Part shown: positions 33,460 through 45,904 of the stretch, piece by piece | Layout of the letters: each line of letters begins with the position of its first letter | How positions within the stretch are numbered: the stretch's first letter is position 1 | Assembly: GCA_025766275.1 (NCBI GenBank) | Contig: JAFKAC010000186.1 | Location: 1 to 64,000, forward strand | Length of the DNA: 64,000 nt | From: Lactarius indigo | Taxonomy: Eukaryota; Basidiomycota; Agaricomycetes; Russulales; Russulaceae | Direction of reading: 5' to 3' | Notes under the pieces: model-generated | The model's database searches: none | What the model was told of the DNA's origin: nothing | The model's input: only the letters and a program-made list of their open reading frames with translations | Program-made: the position numbers and the translations under genes

Positions 33460-33545
33460 GGCCTTCAGTGTTTGGGCAACCTGCCGGTGTCGACGCTGTT
33501 GAACTGGCGCCAGAGGAAAAACCATCTGGTATGGTATCACTTGTG
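33460..33545 (+). pseudogene. Small relic divergent from the F-box relic
   Basis: The frame reads PAGVDAVELAPEEKPSGMV. A homologous segment, PVGVEAIEMTPEEN, lies head-to-head with the other F-box relic near 45920-45985. This shows that the pair was duplicated together. Function unknown. Confidence 0.4.
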
Positions 33546-34155
33546 AAGCCGCTCGTGAAGGCGAAGGCGCAAAGTCAGGGATACTTCAGGAAAGTCGATC
33601 ATGATGATACTGTAAGCAGGATGCTAGTGTGATGTTTTTTTTTTTTTAACACGAACATCTACACTGAGCCCCATCAGCACCTCATCAGTTTGGGTATGAA
33701 AATCAGTCAAAATGAACAGCGTCTCTGTTATCCCCAGTCGAACTTGAGTACACTGATAGCATTAAGCCACACCTTATCAGGGCTTCCCTACCATTCTGTT
33801 GGCTCGGCGTCTGATTTACCCCACTTCTCGAATGAAGAACCCCAATGATAGAACTGATGCCCAGATCACATTCTCCCCATATTCGGGCCCGATTGTATAT
33901 ATCCTTACTGGTGGTATCATCGTCCATCCTGCGCCCACTACATGGTCCCTATTCCACTGGGTCAGCACGCTTTGTACTTGCAAAGGCCTACCTTCTTCGA
34001 GAATGGCCCTTGGAATAACCGCCTCCTCGACCTGCTGTCCTTTACTCTTCCTCTCCTCGCCGTGCCAGGTTTTTTCCCATCAAGACCGCACCCCTTGTGC
34101 CTGTGGCGATCCTCACATCAACTTTATCTGGACTTGTCTATTCCACTCCTCCTTA
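33546..34155. other. Spacer between F-box relic and degenerate DUF6534 copy
   Basis: A T-run lies at 33633-33648. No gene is supported. The first exons of the degenerate DUF6534 copy could not be located here. Confidence 0.4.
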
Positions 34156-34158
34156 ACA

Positions 34159-34735
34159 TTCGGGGGTTGTCTGAAACTGATATCCCTAGGAGTTTTGATC
34201 GTACAACTCCGTCGGCCTCCGTGTTGCGTGGTACCTGTCGGCTTACTCACCGGACACTGGCAGCAACGCCGTGTATGCTACAGCTTTCTCAGGGATAGGA
34301 CGCTGCTCAAGTCACGGGTAACGCAAATTGTTTCCTCCCTTTGCTTTTGAGTGTAATGTACGTAGACCACCTCATCCGTTTTTCTTACACCGTTGGCTCA
34401 ACTATAGTACTTTTCGGACTGGGATCGCGTTGTCTCGTTCCGGCTTCTCGCGAACAATCATTGCATGCACACTTTCACCGCAGGTTCGCCATTGACCATA
34501 TGCTGACCCTTACTATGCGCGAAACTCGCAGGACCGACACCAACACATAAATGGCTTTTTTGAGTGAGCACTATTAAGAATTGTGAAACTGGAACTCATT
34601 CCTGGTGTACTATTCCATCTTATACATGCTCAGGCACCATGGGAATTTGGCTCCTCGCCGCATTTCCCGCATTCGTTAGTTTTACATCAGCCCCCATTGA
34701 TGAGAGCTGGTTCACATATCCGTGAGTGTCGGCTT
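34159..34735 (+). pseudogene. DUF6534 paralog, degenerate (copy 8)
   Basis: Four exon remnants appear in the correct order. At 34159-34209: LKLISLGVLIVQL, matching helix 1. At 34270-34317: CYSFLRDRTLLKS, matching exon 4. At 34485-34530: DHMLTLTMRET, a weak match to DHALSRIVRLTVET. At 34640-34728: GIWLLAAFPAFVSF and ESWFTYP, matching exons 10-11 (the WFTCP motif). The large exon 5 encoding helices 2-4 is absent, so there was a deletion. It lies between copies 6 and 7 on the same strand. Confidence 0.6.
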
Positions 34736-34749
34736 GTCAACTTTTTCTC

Positions 34750-36225
34750 TATATCTCATGTCTTGGGTCATCTTATTGTATCAACCACTTGACAAGTATT
34801 ACCATCCTTAACGCCGCTTGATCCCACTTGCGCCTACCTTGCATATAGTGACAACAGGCAGATCAGTACTCAATCGCGCTCCTCGCCTCGCCGAACAGCT
34901 CAATAGTTTCATTTCAGGCTGTGAGGTGGCACTCTAGGGCTTCGTTGATAGGCGATGAGCCGACCCCCAGCCGTGGAGTCATCAATGTTCGCTCACTTGA
35001 CAGCTCTATTGTGGAGCTCGGCTGCATCTAAGTAAACCCGACAGATGAGGGGGAACATGGACGGCCACTTAGTGAGTGATACAACACCGCTTCTCTCTTC
35101 ATCATTTTCATGTATTACTATAATAATCCTGCACTGGACTTGCGTGATTCGGTTGTGTCTACAGGGAAGATTCCCTGCTAAACCAATAGTACAGACCAAG
35201 TTAATGTATAAATGAAACACCATACGTGTTGCACTATTTCGGCTGTCATGCGTCGTCATTGGTGATGGTTGGCCTTGACAGAGGGAACGTAGCCATCTGG
35301 GTAAGGGTGCAATAACGCTGCGATTAAAATCTGGGGGGGCACAGTTGCATGCGGTTTGCACCGCTTTCAGTTCGTGCTGTCTCGGAGACGCGGAGGAGCG
35401 AGGCGCCGCTTGGACAGACGTAGGTCTCGAGCAACACAACTCTAAAATCCGATCTTTGCTGTGACAGCGTGTACTGCATAGCGAGCTCACAATTTGTCTA
35501 TAGTACACTCCAGTAGTGTGATCAGTTTCTTGGAACCCCGACTGCAGCCGATCGACCTGATGAGGGCTCGATTAACATCCGGGATCCTTCTGGTCCCACG
35601 GTGATGCCCGCTGCCCACCATCGACACTCTACTCACGAATCTGGGACACACAGTCCAGGCGTAAATGACGGCGGCATGCGCCCATTTTATGCTGTCAGGC
35701 TCGACTTGAATGAAAGCCCGAAGTTGCGTTAGAGACGGCGAATTCAAGCCCCGGTCGGTGAGTGGGAGCACCGGAATATACTGTATTCGCAAATATGTAG
35801 TTGGGGGACGCCTCGACAAGAGACGACTGGGCAGTGTCGAGCGGACTCACTGGCAGCGGACTCGGCGGACGACGGACGTCGTGATTGTGCCAAAGGGGTA
35901 AGGTGGTTGTTTGGGTAATCTGACAGGTTCCACGTGAAGGGACCATGCAAGCGCGTGTGCGTTCGCCTTTTTGATCCTCGGCGCAAACCTCCCAACTAAC
36001 TCGGGTCCCATCACGAAGCCTGCGCTGTGCGCCGGCAGTCAATCAAATGCTGTGTTTTACCTACCTAGGCATAGAGATCGTCCCAGCCAGTTCCTTGGCC
36101 CATAATCACACACGCGTTGCGCAGGGTGACGACGTCCTGTGCCATGCGCCAATCTCGGGGAATGTTCTTCCCTTGGTTCTTTCTTTCCCCCGCGCGCGCT
36201 TGGATGCTCTCATGTGATGCGCCTC
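34750..36225. other. Gene-free stretch upstream of DUF6534 copy 7
   Basis: No gene is supported on either strand. Minus-strand open frames near 35487-36042 lack motifs. The sequence is unlike the upstream flanks of the array units. Confidence 0.4.
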
Positions 36226-36229
36226 ATTC

Positions 36230-36237
36230 CAGCTATA
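36230..36237 (+). promoter_or_regulatory. TATA-like element of DUF6534 copy 7
   Basis: GCTATATT, identical to the copy 6 element, lies 131 bp before the start codon. Confidence 0.45.
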
Positions 36238-36367
36238 TTGTCCCGAATTCTCCGGCCATGCATACCACCCCCACCCCCCCTCCTTCAATTGAGGGCCAAG
36301 GCGTTAGACCTAACCTCCTCCATTCCACGAGCCGTCTGTCGTCCACTCGTTCACGAACCACTAGATC

Positions 36368-38106
36368 ATGTCGGCCCCTCCGAGTCTTCCTCCAATCCCT
36401 CCGAACATCCAGGAAATGTGAGTGCAGGCGGTGGATCGATAATGGGCCTGTCTAAATGTTTCCTTTATTAGAACCGCACCCCTTGTATGTGCCATGTACA
36501 GCGGATTTACTCACAAGGCGTTCACATCTTCCTTGCATTGTCCGTAGCTTCTCGGGACTGTCTGGAACTGGTGTCTTTATGGTACTCTCATAGTCCAGTT
36601 CTGTGAGTCGCCTTCCTCGTGACCCCAGAAAACACACTGATTGAACGATCAAGACGTATACACCTATAACTTCCCGACGGACTCGAGATTCCTCAAGATA
36701 TTTGGTAGGGGACTTTCTCCCTATTGGTTATGTCTTACTTACCGGTGCTACATAGTATCTAGTTTGTTCATAATCGAGACTTTGCAGACAGCACTCAGCG
36801 GCGCCGATCTGTATTATTGGTTTGCTTCTGGCTATGGGGATATGAACCATCTCACTTCGCCGTATGCCTCCGCGTTTGACGTGCCGATAATTGGAGCGAT
36901 TGTTTCATTAGCGGTTCAATTCTTCTTCGCGTATCGTGTCTGGCTACTTGGCGACAAGAAGTATTGGTGGTTTTCCGGGATCATTTGTCTGGTGAGCCCA
37001 CCGTGAAGGATTTGCCTCTTAAAAACCCTCATGGTTTTTCGCAGATTTCCACTGTCGACTCATCGGCGGCCCTTGCGGGGGGTGTCTATGTGAGCCTTTC
37101 TTTCTTTTCATGCAAAATCGAGCGGGGCTCAGGAGTAAGCAGGCGCACGTACGGAAGCACTTTGCTAGCGGTCGGTGGCTCAAGATCCTGGCGATGGTAA
37201 GGCTATCGAGGTTGTGGGTTACCCCGTAGCCAAAGCTTGTTAACCGTTGCCCTTCCACCAGACCTGGCTCATTGGAAACACCGTGGCTGACACACTCATT
37301 GCCTCTGCAATGCTGTACCACGTAAGTCCGTTTCATGTCGCCTCTTCAGGGATCGCCCTGAGCTCAATGATGGTTTCATGGTTGTATAGCTACTCAAGCT
37401 CAAGAAAAAGGATGGCCGTTTTAGCAGCCACGCTCTGATAAGCATCGTGAGGCTGACCGTCGAAACCAATATCTTGACCAGTACGTGGATTATCGATTCT
37501 GGTACGCCACCTATTCTCACGGAGCCCTGCAGCAAGTGTGAGCTTGGTTGCCATGGTCATGGTTATCTTGCATTCCGTGCGTTATTTATTCCCAATGCTA
37601 TCTGTCTCCGTTGTGCTGATGGTCGACACATGCAGGACAAAAACTGGTATACCTGCCCGTAAGTATCCACCCCATCACAACTCGTTATCTGAATGCACAC
37701 TTAATCTCCGCTCGTTCGTTCCTGCCGCTCAGCACTGCCATTATCGGAAAATTGTAAGGGCCCATCAGCGCTTTCTTTTTCTTTGTCACGACTGGACCCG
37801 TTGAGGGCTAATCTAATTTCCCAATTGACAGATACTCCAACACGCTCCTCGTCTCCCTCAACAACCGCATTTCCATTCGTGATTCGATGGCTTCGCGGGG
37901 GGCTATCAGATCACCTGCAGGGACCTTCCCTGGTAGTGGGCGCTCTGAAGGCACGTCGGATATAGTGCTCATGGATCTGGAGAAACAAAAGGCGCATCCG
38001 CTAGGGGAGAGAGATGCCCATGGGAGGATTATCAGTGAGTCCATATTAGGCCTTCCTACCTCCTCATACTCAGTGAAGAGACCCCATGATTGCAGATATC
38101 GCATAA
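36368..38106 (+). CDS. DUF6534 seven-helix membrane protein, copy 7
   Basis: The most diverged intact paralog, still with 14 exons at homologous positions and all in frame. It starts MSAPPSLPPIPPNIQEITAP and ends NIA stop. Segments: LLGTVWNWCLYGTLIVQF, SSLFIIETLQTALSGADLYY, FDVPIIGAIVSLAVQFFFAY, TWLIGNTVADTLIASAMLYH, LISIVRLTVETNILT, AIIGKLYSNTLLVSLNNR. The loop before helix 6 is lysine-rich (LLKLKKKDGRF), where the others have LGRRR. The large exon's 3' end differs (WLLGDKKYWWFSGIICL). It lies 261 bp from the convergent FES1 gene. Confidence 0.83.
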
Positions 38107-38367
38107 TGAATTTCACATCCACGACTCGATCTTTCATCAAACTTCATTGACTGGGTGGCGCAGACTATGACAGACAGGAGCTATTTATTTATTTATAGCA
38201 GCACCCCACTGGAACACTGCGACGAATACGTATGTATGTACAGTGTAGGCTATTGTTAGTATCATTTTGGGATGTTCACTGCCAACGGACGTTCTTTTGC
38301 TTTGATGAAATCTGTGTACATGTACTACTTGGTGATAATACAGAGCGAGCAAGTAGCCTAGAGCCAT

Positions 38368-39806
38368 TTATGCGAGCGCGCTCTCAAGCACCCCAAGCTC
38401 GTCGGCGCCAAGCCCCAACTCGCCTCCACCCTCGCTCTGCCCAGCCCGCTTCCTGTCCAAGAATGCCTTCAATCCATGCTTCTCTGGCACATCGAACGTC
38501 CCACCATGCACCGCCACGTACGTGTGCAGCAATCTGCGAAAACGTCATTTTTTTTTTGAACGACCGGACGTGAGGTGTGGCTCTCAAACTCGCACTCACC
38601 TGACGAGCTTCTCCTCGAGATCCGCATCGCACGACCCACCCTCCTCCCCGTCCGGCCCGTGTGGCGTCGGCACCGTCAGCTCCCGCACAAGCACGGGAAG
38701 CAGCCCGTCCGCGCGCAAGGCGCGCAGTGTCGCGGGCCCTGTGTCCGCCGAGCTCGGGTCCGCCACCAGCGCCGCGTGCGAGTTGGGGTGCACGTGGGCA
38801 CCCGCACCGGCCTCTGAATCTCCTCCGCCGCCCGTGCGTATCGTCGCCCCCGCCGTCGTCGTGTCCCCGCTTGAGGTAGTTGGGGCAGGGGACAGCAAGA
38901 GCGAGTTGAGTAGAAAGGCGGTTTTGCGCCTCACGCCGATGTCCGAGTCTTTATCGGCGCCATGATAAAAGACCACGTTAGAAAGTAAATGGCCCAGGGG
39001 GGCGTGCTGTTATCTTACCTGACAAGGCGCCGCGGAGCGCTGCCCACCCGCCAGCGGCCTCGAATGGGGCGAGTGCGGCGGCGTGGTGCTTCAGAAGGCC
39101 TGAGAGCGCGTATATCGCCTTTGATCTGAGCTGCGCGGGTGCGCGTGAGGAGGGGGAGAGGTAGCCCAGGAGTGTTGGGAAGGGCTCAAGGGTGAGGTAC
39201 TGTGCCACGTGCGAATTCGAATTTCGTTATGAGGGCCAGGATCAGCGTGAATGCTACAAAGAGGGAGCGCAGAGGATGAAGGAGACTTACCGCTCGCTGC
39301 GCAGAAGGATTGTTCTGCACTGCCGTGCCGATGACCCATAGCGCTTGCACCTTCACGTCGTCTGAGGGCGAGCTGAGCAGGCCCTGCAGCGGTTCCCACA
39401 TACCAAGCTTCTCAAGATCTTAAAAAAATTATGAGACACGATCACCGACGCTCTCACTGCACGCACACACCATTTGCATTGTCGATATTCTCAACGAGCT
39501 AAAAATTCAGAATTCGGTGTGAGAATTGCCAGTAGGGGCAGCACATGGCATAGAACGAAGGGTATTGTCAAGCGTTCTCACCATCTCGAGATCGTCTAGC
39601 GCCGTCAGGCGTGCGTCCTCGTCGAGCGACGCATCCTGCGCCTTGGCTAGGGCCTCCTTCATCAGTTGCGAGTCCGGCCTGCCCAGTATCGCGTCGATGA
39701 CCCCAGGATCCAGTTCTGCCATCCTCTGAGCGGACACTCTCGGAGTGGCCGAGCTGTCCGCATCAGACGACGAATTTTCGATACCCCAGCGTAGGAGGCT
39801 TTGCAT
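38368..39806 (-). CDS. FES1: Hsp70 nucleotide exchange factor FES1
   Basis: Six exons on the minus strand (39582-39806, 39471-39498, 39291-39418, 39019-39199, 38600-38948, 38368-38533) join to 358 residues. It starts MQSLLRWGIENSSSDADSSA, the classic Fes1 N-terminus. Then come LDPGVIDAILGRPDSQLMKE, VENIDNANDLEKLGMWEPL, VQALWVIGTAVQNNPSAQ, and armadillo-like repeats (RSKAIYALSGLLKHH, VRRKTAFLLNSLLLS). Fes1 is a cytosolic armadillo protein that releases ADP from Hsp70 and directs misfolded proteins to degradation. A Gly/Ala/Thr-rich insert (about TTSSGDTTTAGATIRTGGGG) inside the last armadillo region is longer than I expect for yeasts. The start chosen is the second in-frame ATG, because it gives the conserved N-terminus. 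Confidence 0.9.
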
Positions 39807-40759
39807 GTCAGAAATTACAGATATCAAGAGGTTCGATTAGATCTGATTAATCTGAATCTTACATCAGCGATGTAGGCAAACGCCGACAAGGTTTCTAGGT
39901 TTCTAGGTGCTGAACGAGTACCGTAGTTGGTTGTAACTGTCTCATATGACCACGTCCATGTCCGAAATGTTACACGGTGAGTTTCAATCCACTGAGGGTT
40001 TTTGCTGTGATGATGCAACATGTTACCATACTTTACCACATTCCGAATCTCACCGTGTGGAGTGACTATAGTTTTCAGCCTTGTCTGATTCTTTTCTTCT
40101 CTTTTTTTCAATCTTCTGATGCTAATACAAACGTGCACCCCGCAGTCAGAATACGAAATTATCGTTTACAGTAACGGTAAGTTGATATTTCTCTACGCAG
40201 TGACACTCTTGCGCGATGAACTTAATCGATGGGCGGACACGAATGTACTCTGCCCGTCAACAATCTCCCCGTGTACAAAAGGAGATTGGGGCATAGCACT
40301 TGTTGATACGCATCGACGGCTGAACCTCTCTTTTTTTTCTCTCTTTTCCGGCGCCACCCCCGTCGCGGAACGTTTCACGTTCGTTGTGACACGTGGCTGA
40401 TGTTGTCCTTCCAGGAACTCGCCATACGATATTCTCGAACGTGTTCTCGGGTAATCGGTGTTTGCGGGGCTGCGATGAGGGGTTTAGATTTCGATTCTAG
40501 AACTGTTGTATACTTTGTATGGTACCAGCTTTACATATAGCCCCCGAATCTAGTACTTTAGACCGCACCCCGAGGCCCAAATGGCTCAGGAGAACTACGG
40601 GTCAAGTGGTGTCAGTTTGCATAAGTATTTCTCTTGGTCACCCCATCCACACATCAACTGCCCATTCAACCTCGGTCCCGGGTCGCTACATGGCGTCTTC
40701 TTTTGTTTGAAATTTCTCTCCATTCCCCTTTTCACAGCCCTCCTTCTTCCCCTATTTCA
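39807..40759. other. Intergenic region between FES1 and the next gene
   Basis: It separates two divergently transcribed genes and should contain both promoters. A T-rich, pyrimidine-rich tract occurs at 40086-40110 and 40325-40345. Nothing else is recognised. Confidence 0.4.
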
Positions 40760-42334
40760 ATGGGTCTCGGTCGACTGGGAAATCTCCTCTCCACTACCAC
40801 GAATTTCAAGTCGGCAGTCAAGGTCAGTTACAGTAACATCATCGGTACTATTTCTATATTCAACAGTCGAAGGGAAAAGCTCCTGCGGTACCGTCGGATT
40901 CTGTTATGAGCAGTCATACACCTCTCCTAGGAGTAGATACTCGACCTTCGGCCGCAGCTGGATCAAGACGATCGTATAGTGCGGTTGGTGATCAGTCCAT
41001 CGGAGGGCCTTCCGTTCCAAAAAGCCGCAGTCCCGAGACATATCGAAGCGGCAACCCCCTTTCCAACGTTCCCGAAGAGATAGGCGATGATGACCTGGAG
41101 GAAATATTAGAGGAAGAAGGACTGTACCTCGGTATGTGACCCTATGGCATAATTACCTGACAACTAAACCCACCATACACACAGGTTCCTACAAGCATCT
41201 CGTCCAGACCTATACCTTTGTGCCCGTAACCTCCTTCCTCGTTTGGCTCCTCGCCGCCTTCGTCCCACCACTCATATGGCCAACTGATGTACCTACAAAT
41301 CCGCCTGCGCCCTACTTTCCGACGCCGCTCCCAGAGTTTCTCCTCTCTATCTCCCTCTTTGCGCTCTCGCATTTACTCAACCCATTCCTGTTCGTCATCG
41401 CTGCACTGCTACCGCATTCGGTTTCGGCCAGCGTCCTAGGCACGGCCCTGCACGTCCTCCTCCGCAACGCACTGCGCGTCTCCGCCTTCCCATTACTTAG
41501 GCTCGCCGTGCCCGATGGCGTCGCGATGTGCAGTACACCCGCGTTTCGACGCCTATGGTGGTTCGCGTTGGGTTGGTCCCTTGCAGAGGTCGCTGTAGGC
41601 ATTGGGCAAGGGTACGAGACACTCGCGCTCTACCGTGACGCCCTTGTGCCCGAGGGCCGTGCACGCGAGCTTGCAGCAGCGGCCCTGTCGACTGGAGGGC
41701 GGGCATCGAAGAATGGTAGGGCCACGAGTCTACCTCGCGTCTGGGACGAGCGCCAGTGGGAAAGCATGAGCCGCTGCGAGGACGGCATTGCCGCCAATGA
41801 GGCCGTCGGGTCACCGGTGAGGAGCTACCCAAGACCAATAAGCGGGGTGGATATACAACTTGAGGTGGACAAAGACTTTGACGAGCTTGTCGCCGTCAAG
41901 GCCCGCGAAGAGCTTGAAGAATTGTACGGATTTCCCGCCATTGTGAGTTTGGGAATTTTCGAAAGATACCCTTGTCATATTGACACCTCCCGTAGCACGT
42001 TCCCGTGTTCGTGTCATGTTTGCTTCGAATTGCGTCGATATTGCTTTCCCTCGGCTTTGTGTTGCTGCTGTCAGCAGGGTATCTCACCCCACCTCCGGGT
42101 ATTTTGCCAGTTTTGGAAAAGAATGGTATGATTATGTTTGTCCCGTCATCGTGGAGTAACGGCACCTTCTGGGGGACCTTTGTGGCTGTGTGTGGGGTCA
42201 ACTGGGGCCTTTCGCTACTGCATACATCTGTGTTTCTGCCCCGGGTTGGAGTGCACGTGGTTGCCTACTTGGGCCTCGTGGTCGGGTTGGGTACGTTGTT
42301 TGCGGGGTTGGGGATGTGGGATGCGTTGTCGTGA
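40760..42334 (+). CDS. Fungal multi-pass membrane protein of unknown function
   Basis: Four exons: MGLGRLGNLLSTTTNFKSAV, then about 35 codons from 40868, the large exon from about 41186 to 41943, and the last exon from 41997. The product has about 490 residues. The N-terminal region is hydrophilic and serine-rich with an acidic patch (IGDDDLEEILEEEG). It is followed by hydrophobic segments SFLVWLLAAFVPPLI, FLLSISLFALSHLL, FVIAALLPHSVSASVLG and WWFALGWSLAEVAVG. A hydrophilic loop rich in Glu/Arg comes next, then three more helices (SILLSLGFVLLLSAGY; TFWGTFVAVCGVNWGL; HVVAYLGLVVGLGTLFAGLG). About seven helices in total. The helix order and GIGQGYE motif look conserved-fungal, but I do not recognise a named family. 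Confidence 0.7.
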
Positions 42335-43206
42335 GTTGGGGATACCTGTCGATCTTATTTGAGTGTTTGTTGGAATGCTTTGTTGTTTGGTATGCAATAG
42401 GTGGAATTTAAAACCAATACGGAAGTGTCCAAATTTGGATATCATATATCCCCTTCTTAACATCGTAAGCCCCTAATGCTCAGATCACAGAGAAGCCATT
42501 GTGGCTTGATTCGAATGCTGTGACTCCTGATGAGACCAGCATGGTACGCACAGCACATCTCACGGCCAGCTCGGATATAAACCAGCAACAGCGGGCTACT
42601 CACCACACCAACCCCCTTCTTGACCATGGTATACGTACAAATGGGTCTTCCTGTGGGAGAAAAGACAGGGTCGTTCTCCCTAGCGTGCATTGCCTCGTTG
42701 GGAATCATGCGTTCCTGCCGCGCCATTTATCCGTCGGAACCAGCTCAGCCGACATCAATCGCGACATTTGCACGAAAAACCGGCTTTAGCCCCTCTGGTA
42801 TTGGCGCTTTGCTCTGGCGTGGAAAAATCCCCTTTCCATCTATGTCGCTGGTGCAGCGGTCACTTTCGACACTCATACTGTCCCTTCGGCCGTGAACTAA
42901 ATGAGTTTGGGTCACCACGATCATGAATCATGACGTAAGCTACCGTGTTTCCTTTTTCTGATGCGACGGTCTTTGACGCGGGTATGGTTAACCCATGAAT
43001 ACCCTTGAGTGAACCAGGGTCATTTTTTTTAACACTAACGACCACCATCTATAACCCCCTGGCTGTTATGTCCAAGCCCCGGCTATAGTTTGTGAGTCAA
43101 AACGTGTCCGACGCGTCGCTTTGCCATCCATTTACCCCATTGCAAGACACACAGCGCAGGACTCCTGCGTCTGCTCGTTTCCTCCACCCCCACAAACCCT
43201 CCTAAC
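42335..43206. other. Intergenic region between two membrane-protein genes
   Basis: A 91-codon open frame at 42620-42895 has no motif or clear partner exons and is not called. CT-rich sequence at 43170-43206 directly precedes the next start, as often seen in basidiomycete promoters. Confidence 0.4.
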
Positions 43207-45480
43207 ATGTCTGCCCTCGATGCACACCGTACCCTTCACCAATTCGGGGGGGCTTCACCCTCTCCCTCCGGGTTCCGTGCGACTCACTCACGCCAGATGT
43301 CTTCGTTGTCCATGACCACCTTCACCACATCTCAGTCGCACTATCCCTCCGAACCACTGCTCCGCAATGCAGACCACCGAGACGCACATACGCGGCTGCC
43401 TCCGCATCCTGACACGTCGTATGTACGGTACTGTTGATTTCACTCTCCTTCGTTGACGTCCCCGACCATCAGCACGGAGGATAGGCGCTACTGGGAAGAG
43501 GTCTCTGCACGGCGGATGAGGCGTTTGCGTCTGCTCAAAGGTGCTCTATGGTCAATAATCGGTAGGTTATCACCTGCTTCCTTCTGGCGTAAATTAACGT
43601 GCCATCACAGGTTCTTGGGCGTCCTACACCACGGTCCGCTACTTCATTGCCTATGCCGTCTACTCGGAAAGTAGTGTCCGTCAGTCGGTGGCGCTCTCCC
43701 TTGGAATATCCTCTCTCCTTTCTCTCTTGGTGGCCGCGGCTCTCGCGCTGTCACTAGTAGTACCCCGCTATTCTACCCTTTCCCGGCCACTCTCACGGTC
43801 CCTCGGCAAATCCCTACGTCATGTTTCACAATTTCTGGCTTCATTTTTCCTTTTTGTTCCCGCAGCCGTCAATCTGGCTCTTGTCTTCTCCTGGAGAAAT
43901 AATGGATCTGACTTAAGTCTGCGTGGCCGATGTCACTGGGGCCTCGATGTTGTTTGGGTTGGCGTGGGTGGTCAGTGCATCCCTCACGCGCCCGCATGGG
44001 GTGTCTGGCTTGCCGCTGCTGTCTCGCGGTTTGTATTGACCGCGGCTATCCTTGTGCGTGACGTGCTACCAGAAAGCTTGTGTACGCTCATCCGTGAATT
44101 TTGCAGATCACGTACCATCTCGTCTCAAGAACCTACCGCGCATCACGGTGGCTTCACTATTGTGCGACGGATGGCCAGAGAAGGGACACGGTCGATATCG
44201 CTCGAATGGCACCCGGTGATGCTCCCTCCCTCCCTTCACCCGTATTGCAACCTTTTATCCAAAAAAGTGGAAGGCTCTCAAACGTCCCCCAACGGTCATT
44301 ATCCAGCGGTCAAATGGCAGTCATACCTGAGTTCAACGAGGTCCGGAATCAAATTCCAATACACTATGAGCACGAGTATGCCGGGCTTGATTCCGTTGAC
44401 AGTTCCACGTTGTCTGAGGACGATTCGCTCCCCAGATCGGTCGAGTCCAGCAGTTCCCCATCGAGGTCATTGCGGCATACAAAAAGCTCACGAGGATTGC
44501 ATGCGGGTGACGGTCGATCCAGGCAGGCCGCACTTGTGTCCAATGTAGGAGATGGGGAACATGTGGGTTTCGCTGACCGGTTCCGCGCCCTCGTCGACCG
44601 CGTATCCCTCGAGCTCGAGGAGGCCAGGAACTTGGAGAGCGAGCCACCGCCACGTACGCCGCCGCTACACCATGTTCTTGATACGCACACGCCCTACATG
44701 TCTATTGACGAATTCGGCCGCGAGGTCTACACCGAGGAGCCCGTAGCGATGTTCGGCGGCGTCATCAGGCGTATGCCGACGATCGAATCAGTCGGCTCCC
44801 GCGAGCTCGCGAGCCTCCGCTCCACCATGCTCGTCAGCGCCTGCGGCGGAGTCGCTGGCCCTCCCTCAATCGCACCATCCTCCTCCGCCGCATCCTCACG
44901 CCCACCAACCCGTGCGACGATGGTCTCGTTCAACGATGCCGCCAGCGCCAGCCTCGCGAGCGTGAGCGCCCAGTCGAGCCGTAGCAACAGCATTCACCGG
45001 CCGCGCATGCCCTCCGAGCTCGGCGAGATCGTCCGCGATGCCCTTCGTGCGCGGGGCCAACCCCGCGCGTCGTCACACCCAGTGCCGGGGTCCACATCTA
45101 CGCGCCCCGGGAGCGCGGGAAGCGGCGGCATAGAGACCGTGAGCGCACCCCCACGCAGTCGGAGCAATAGCCAGGGAGCGAACGAGGTGCTCGCGCCGGT
45201 GACGGAGCACGGCGAGCACCCAGATGGCGCACCGCGCTCGTGGGCGCCGCGGCGGCTGTGCGATACGCCGGAGCAGCTCCTTGCGGCTGGCGCGAGTGAG
45301 CTCGGCGAGCTTGTCATAGCCCGGCCGGGCACCGCGCGCTCGCGGTCCTTGGGCAGCAGCTCGCCCTCGCGGTCGGCCACCTCCACCACATACTTCACTG
45401 CTGGTACTGGCTCCAGTGGCGATACTGGTACTAGTAGTGGTGGCGGTGCGCCTAGACGAGAGCATGGCGCGGATACTTGA
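43207..45480 (+). CDS. Basidiomycete membrane protein with long Ser-rich cytoplasmic tail
   Basis: Four exons, roughly 700 residues: 43207-43418, about 43473-43562, about 43611-44053, about 44107-45480. After a Ser/Thr/His-rich N-terminus (MSALDAHRTLHQFGGASPSP) and a basic stretch (ARRMRRLRLLKGALW) come four to five hydrophobic segments: YTTVRYFIAYAVY, LGISSLLSLLVAAALALSLV, FLASFFLFVPAAVNLALVFS, WGVWLAAAVSRFVLTAAIL. The remaining 430 residues are hydrophilic and low-complexity, with many Ser/Arg clusters (likely phosphorylation sites), a short helical stretch FADRFRALVDRVSLELEEAR and a gene-terminal Gly/Thr-rich region. Coding GC is high at the 3' end. No named domain recognised; the call rests on uninterrupted frames, good splice sites and composition. 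Confidence 0.65.
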
Positions 45481-45904
45481 ATGCGGTCTAGCGGTGATCC
45501 CTTCCCCTGCGCTACCTTGTTTTGTTTTGTTTATTTTTGACGGCTGCGGAGCCATCCATGTATTCTATTATAGGCCTTCTCTTTCAGCACTACTTCATAG
45601 ACAGTATACAGTTCAGGGATGGTTACATTAGCCCCTTTCATTAAAGTATACGTGCGCTATTTATTAGTAGTTTACCAATCTTATTCACCCGACTCGTAAA
45701 TGCGGACACGGACTCGGTTCAGTGGCCATGCCTGTGATGCTTTTCCTTCCTCTGCCCCCTGTCTCCCGCAACCAAAACCACTGCCATACCTGTGGAATGA
45801 AAATAAATAAATATTAATAATCGTCTTGCTTATCCACTTGCCTAAAAAAGTGTGTCTGGGATCTGGCTTCATTCGAACTTTGACTTTACGCCTTCTCAAA
45901 GATC
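45481..45904. other. 3' flank of the preceding gene
   Basis: AT-rich, probably containing the polyadenylation region (TATTTATTAGTAG near 45658). No gene seen. Confidence 0.4.

Noticed and set aside
35487..36042. Overlapping minus-strand open frames upstream of DUF6534 copy 7
   Set aside because: Composition and lack of splice partners or motifs suggest non-coding sequence.
42620..42895. 91-codon open frame starting MTMVYVQMGLPVGEKTG
   Set aside because: No motif, no flanking exons and no homolog in the window; probably a chance frame.
45073..45555. Long minus-strand open frame overlapping the Ser-rich membrane protein
   Set aside because: It is the shadow of a GC-rich coding exon on the plus strand.
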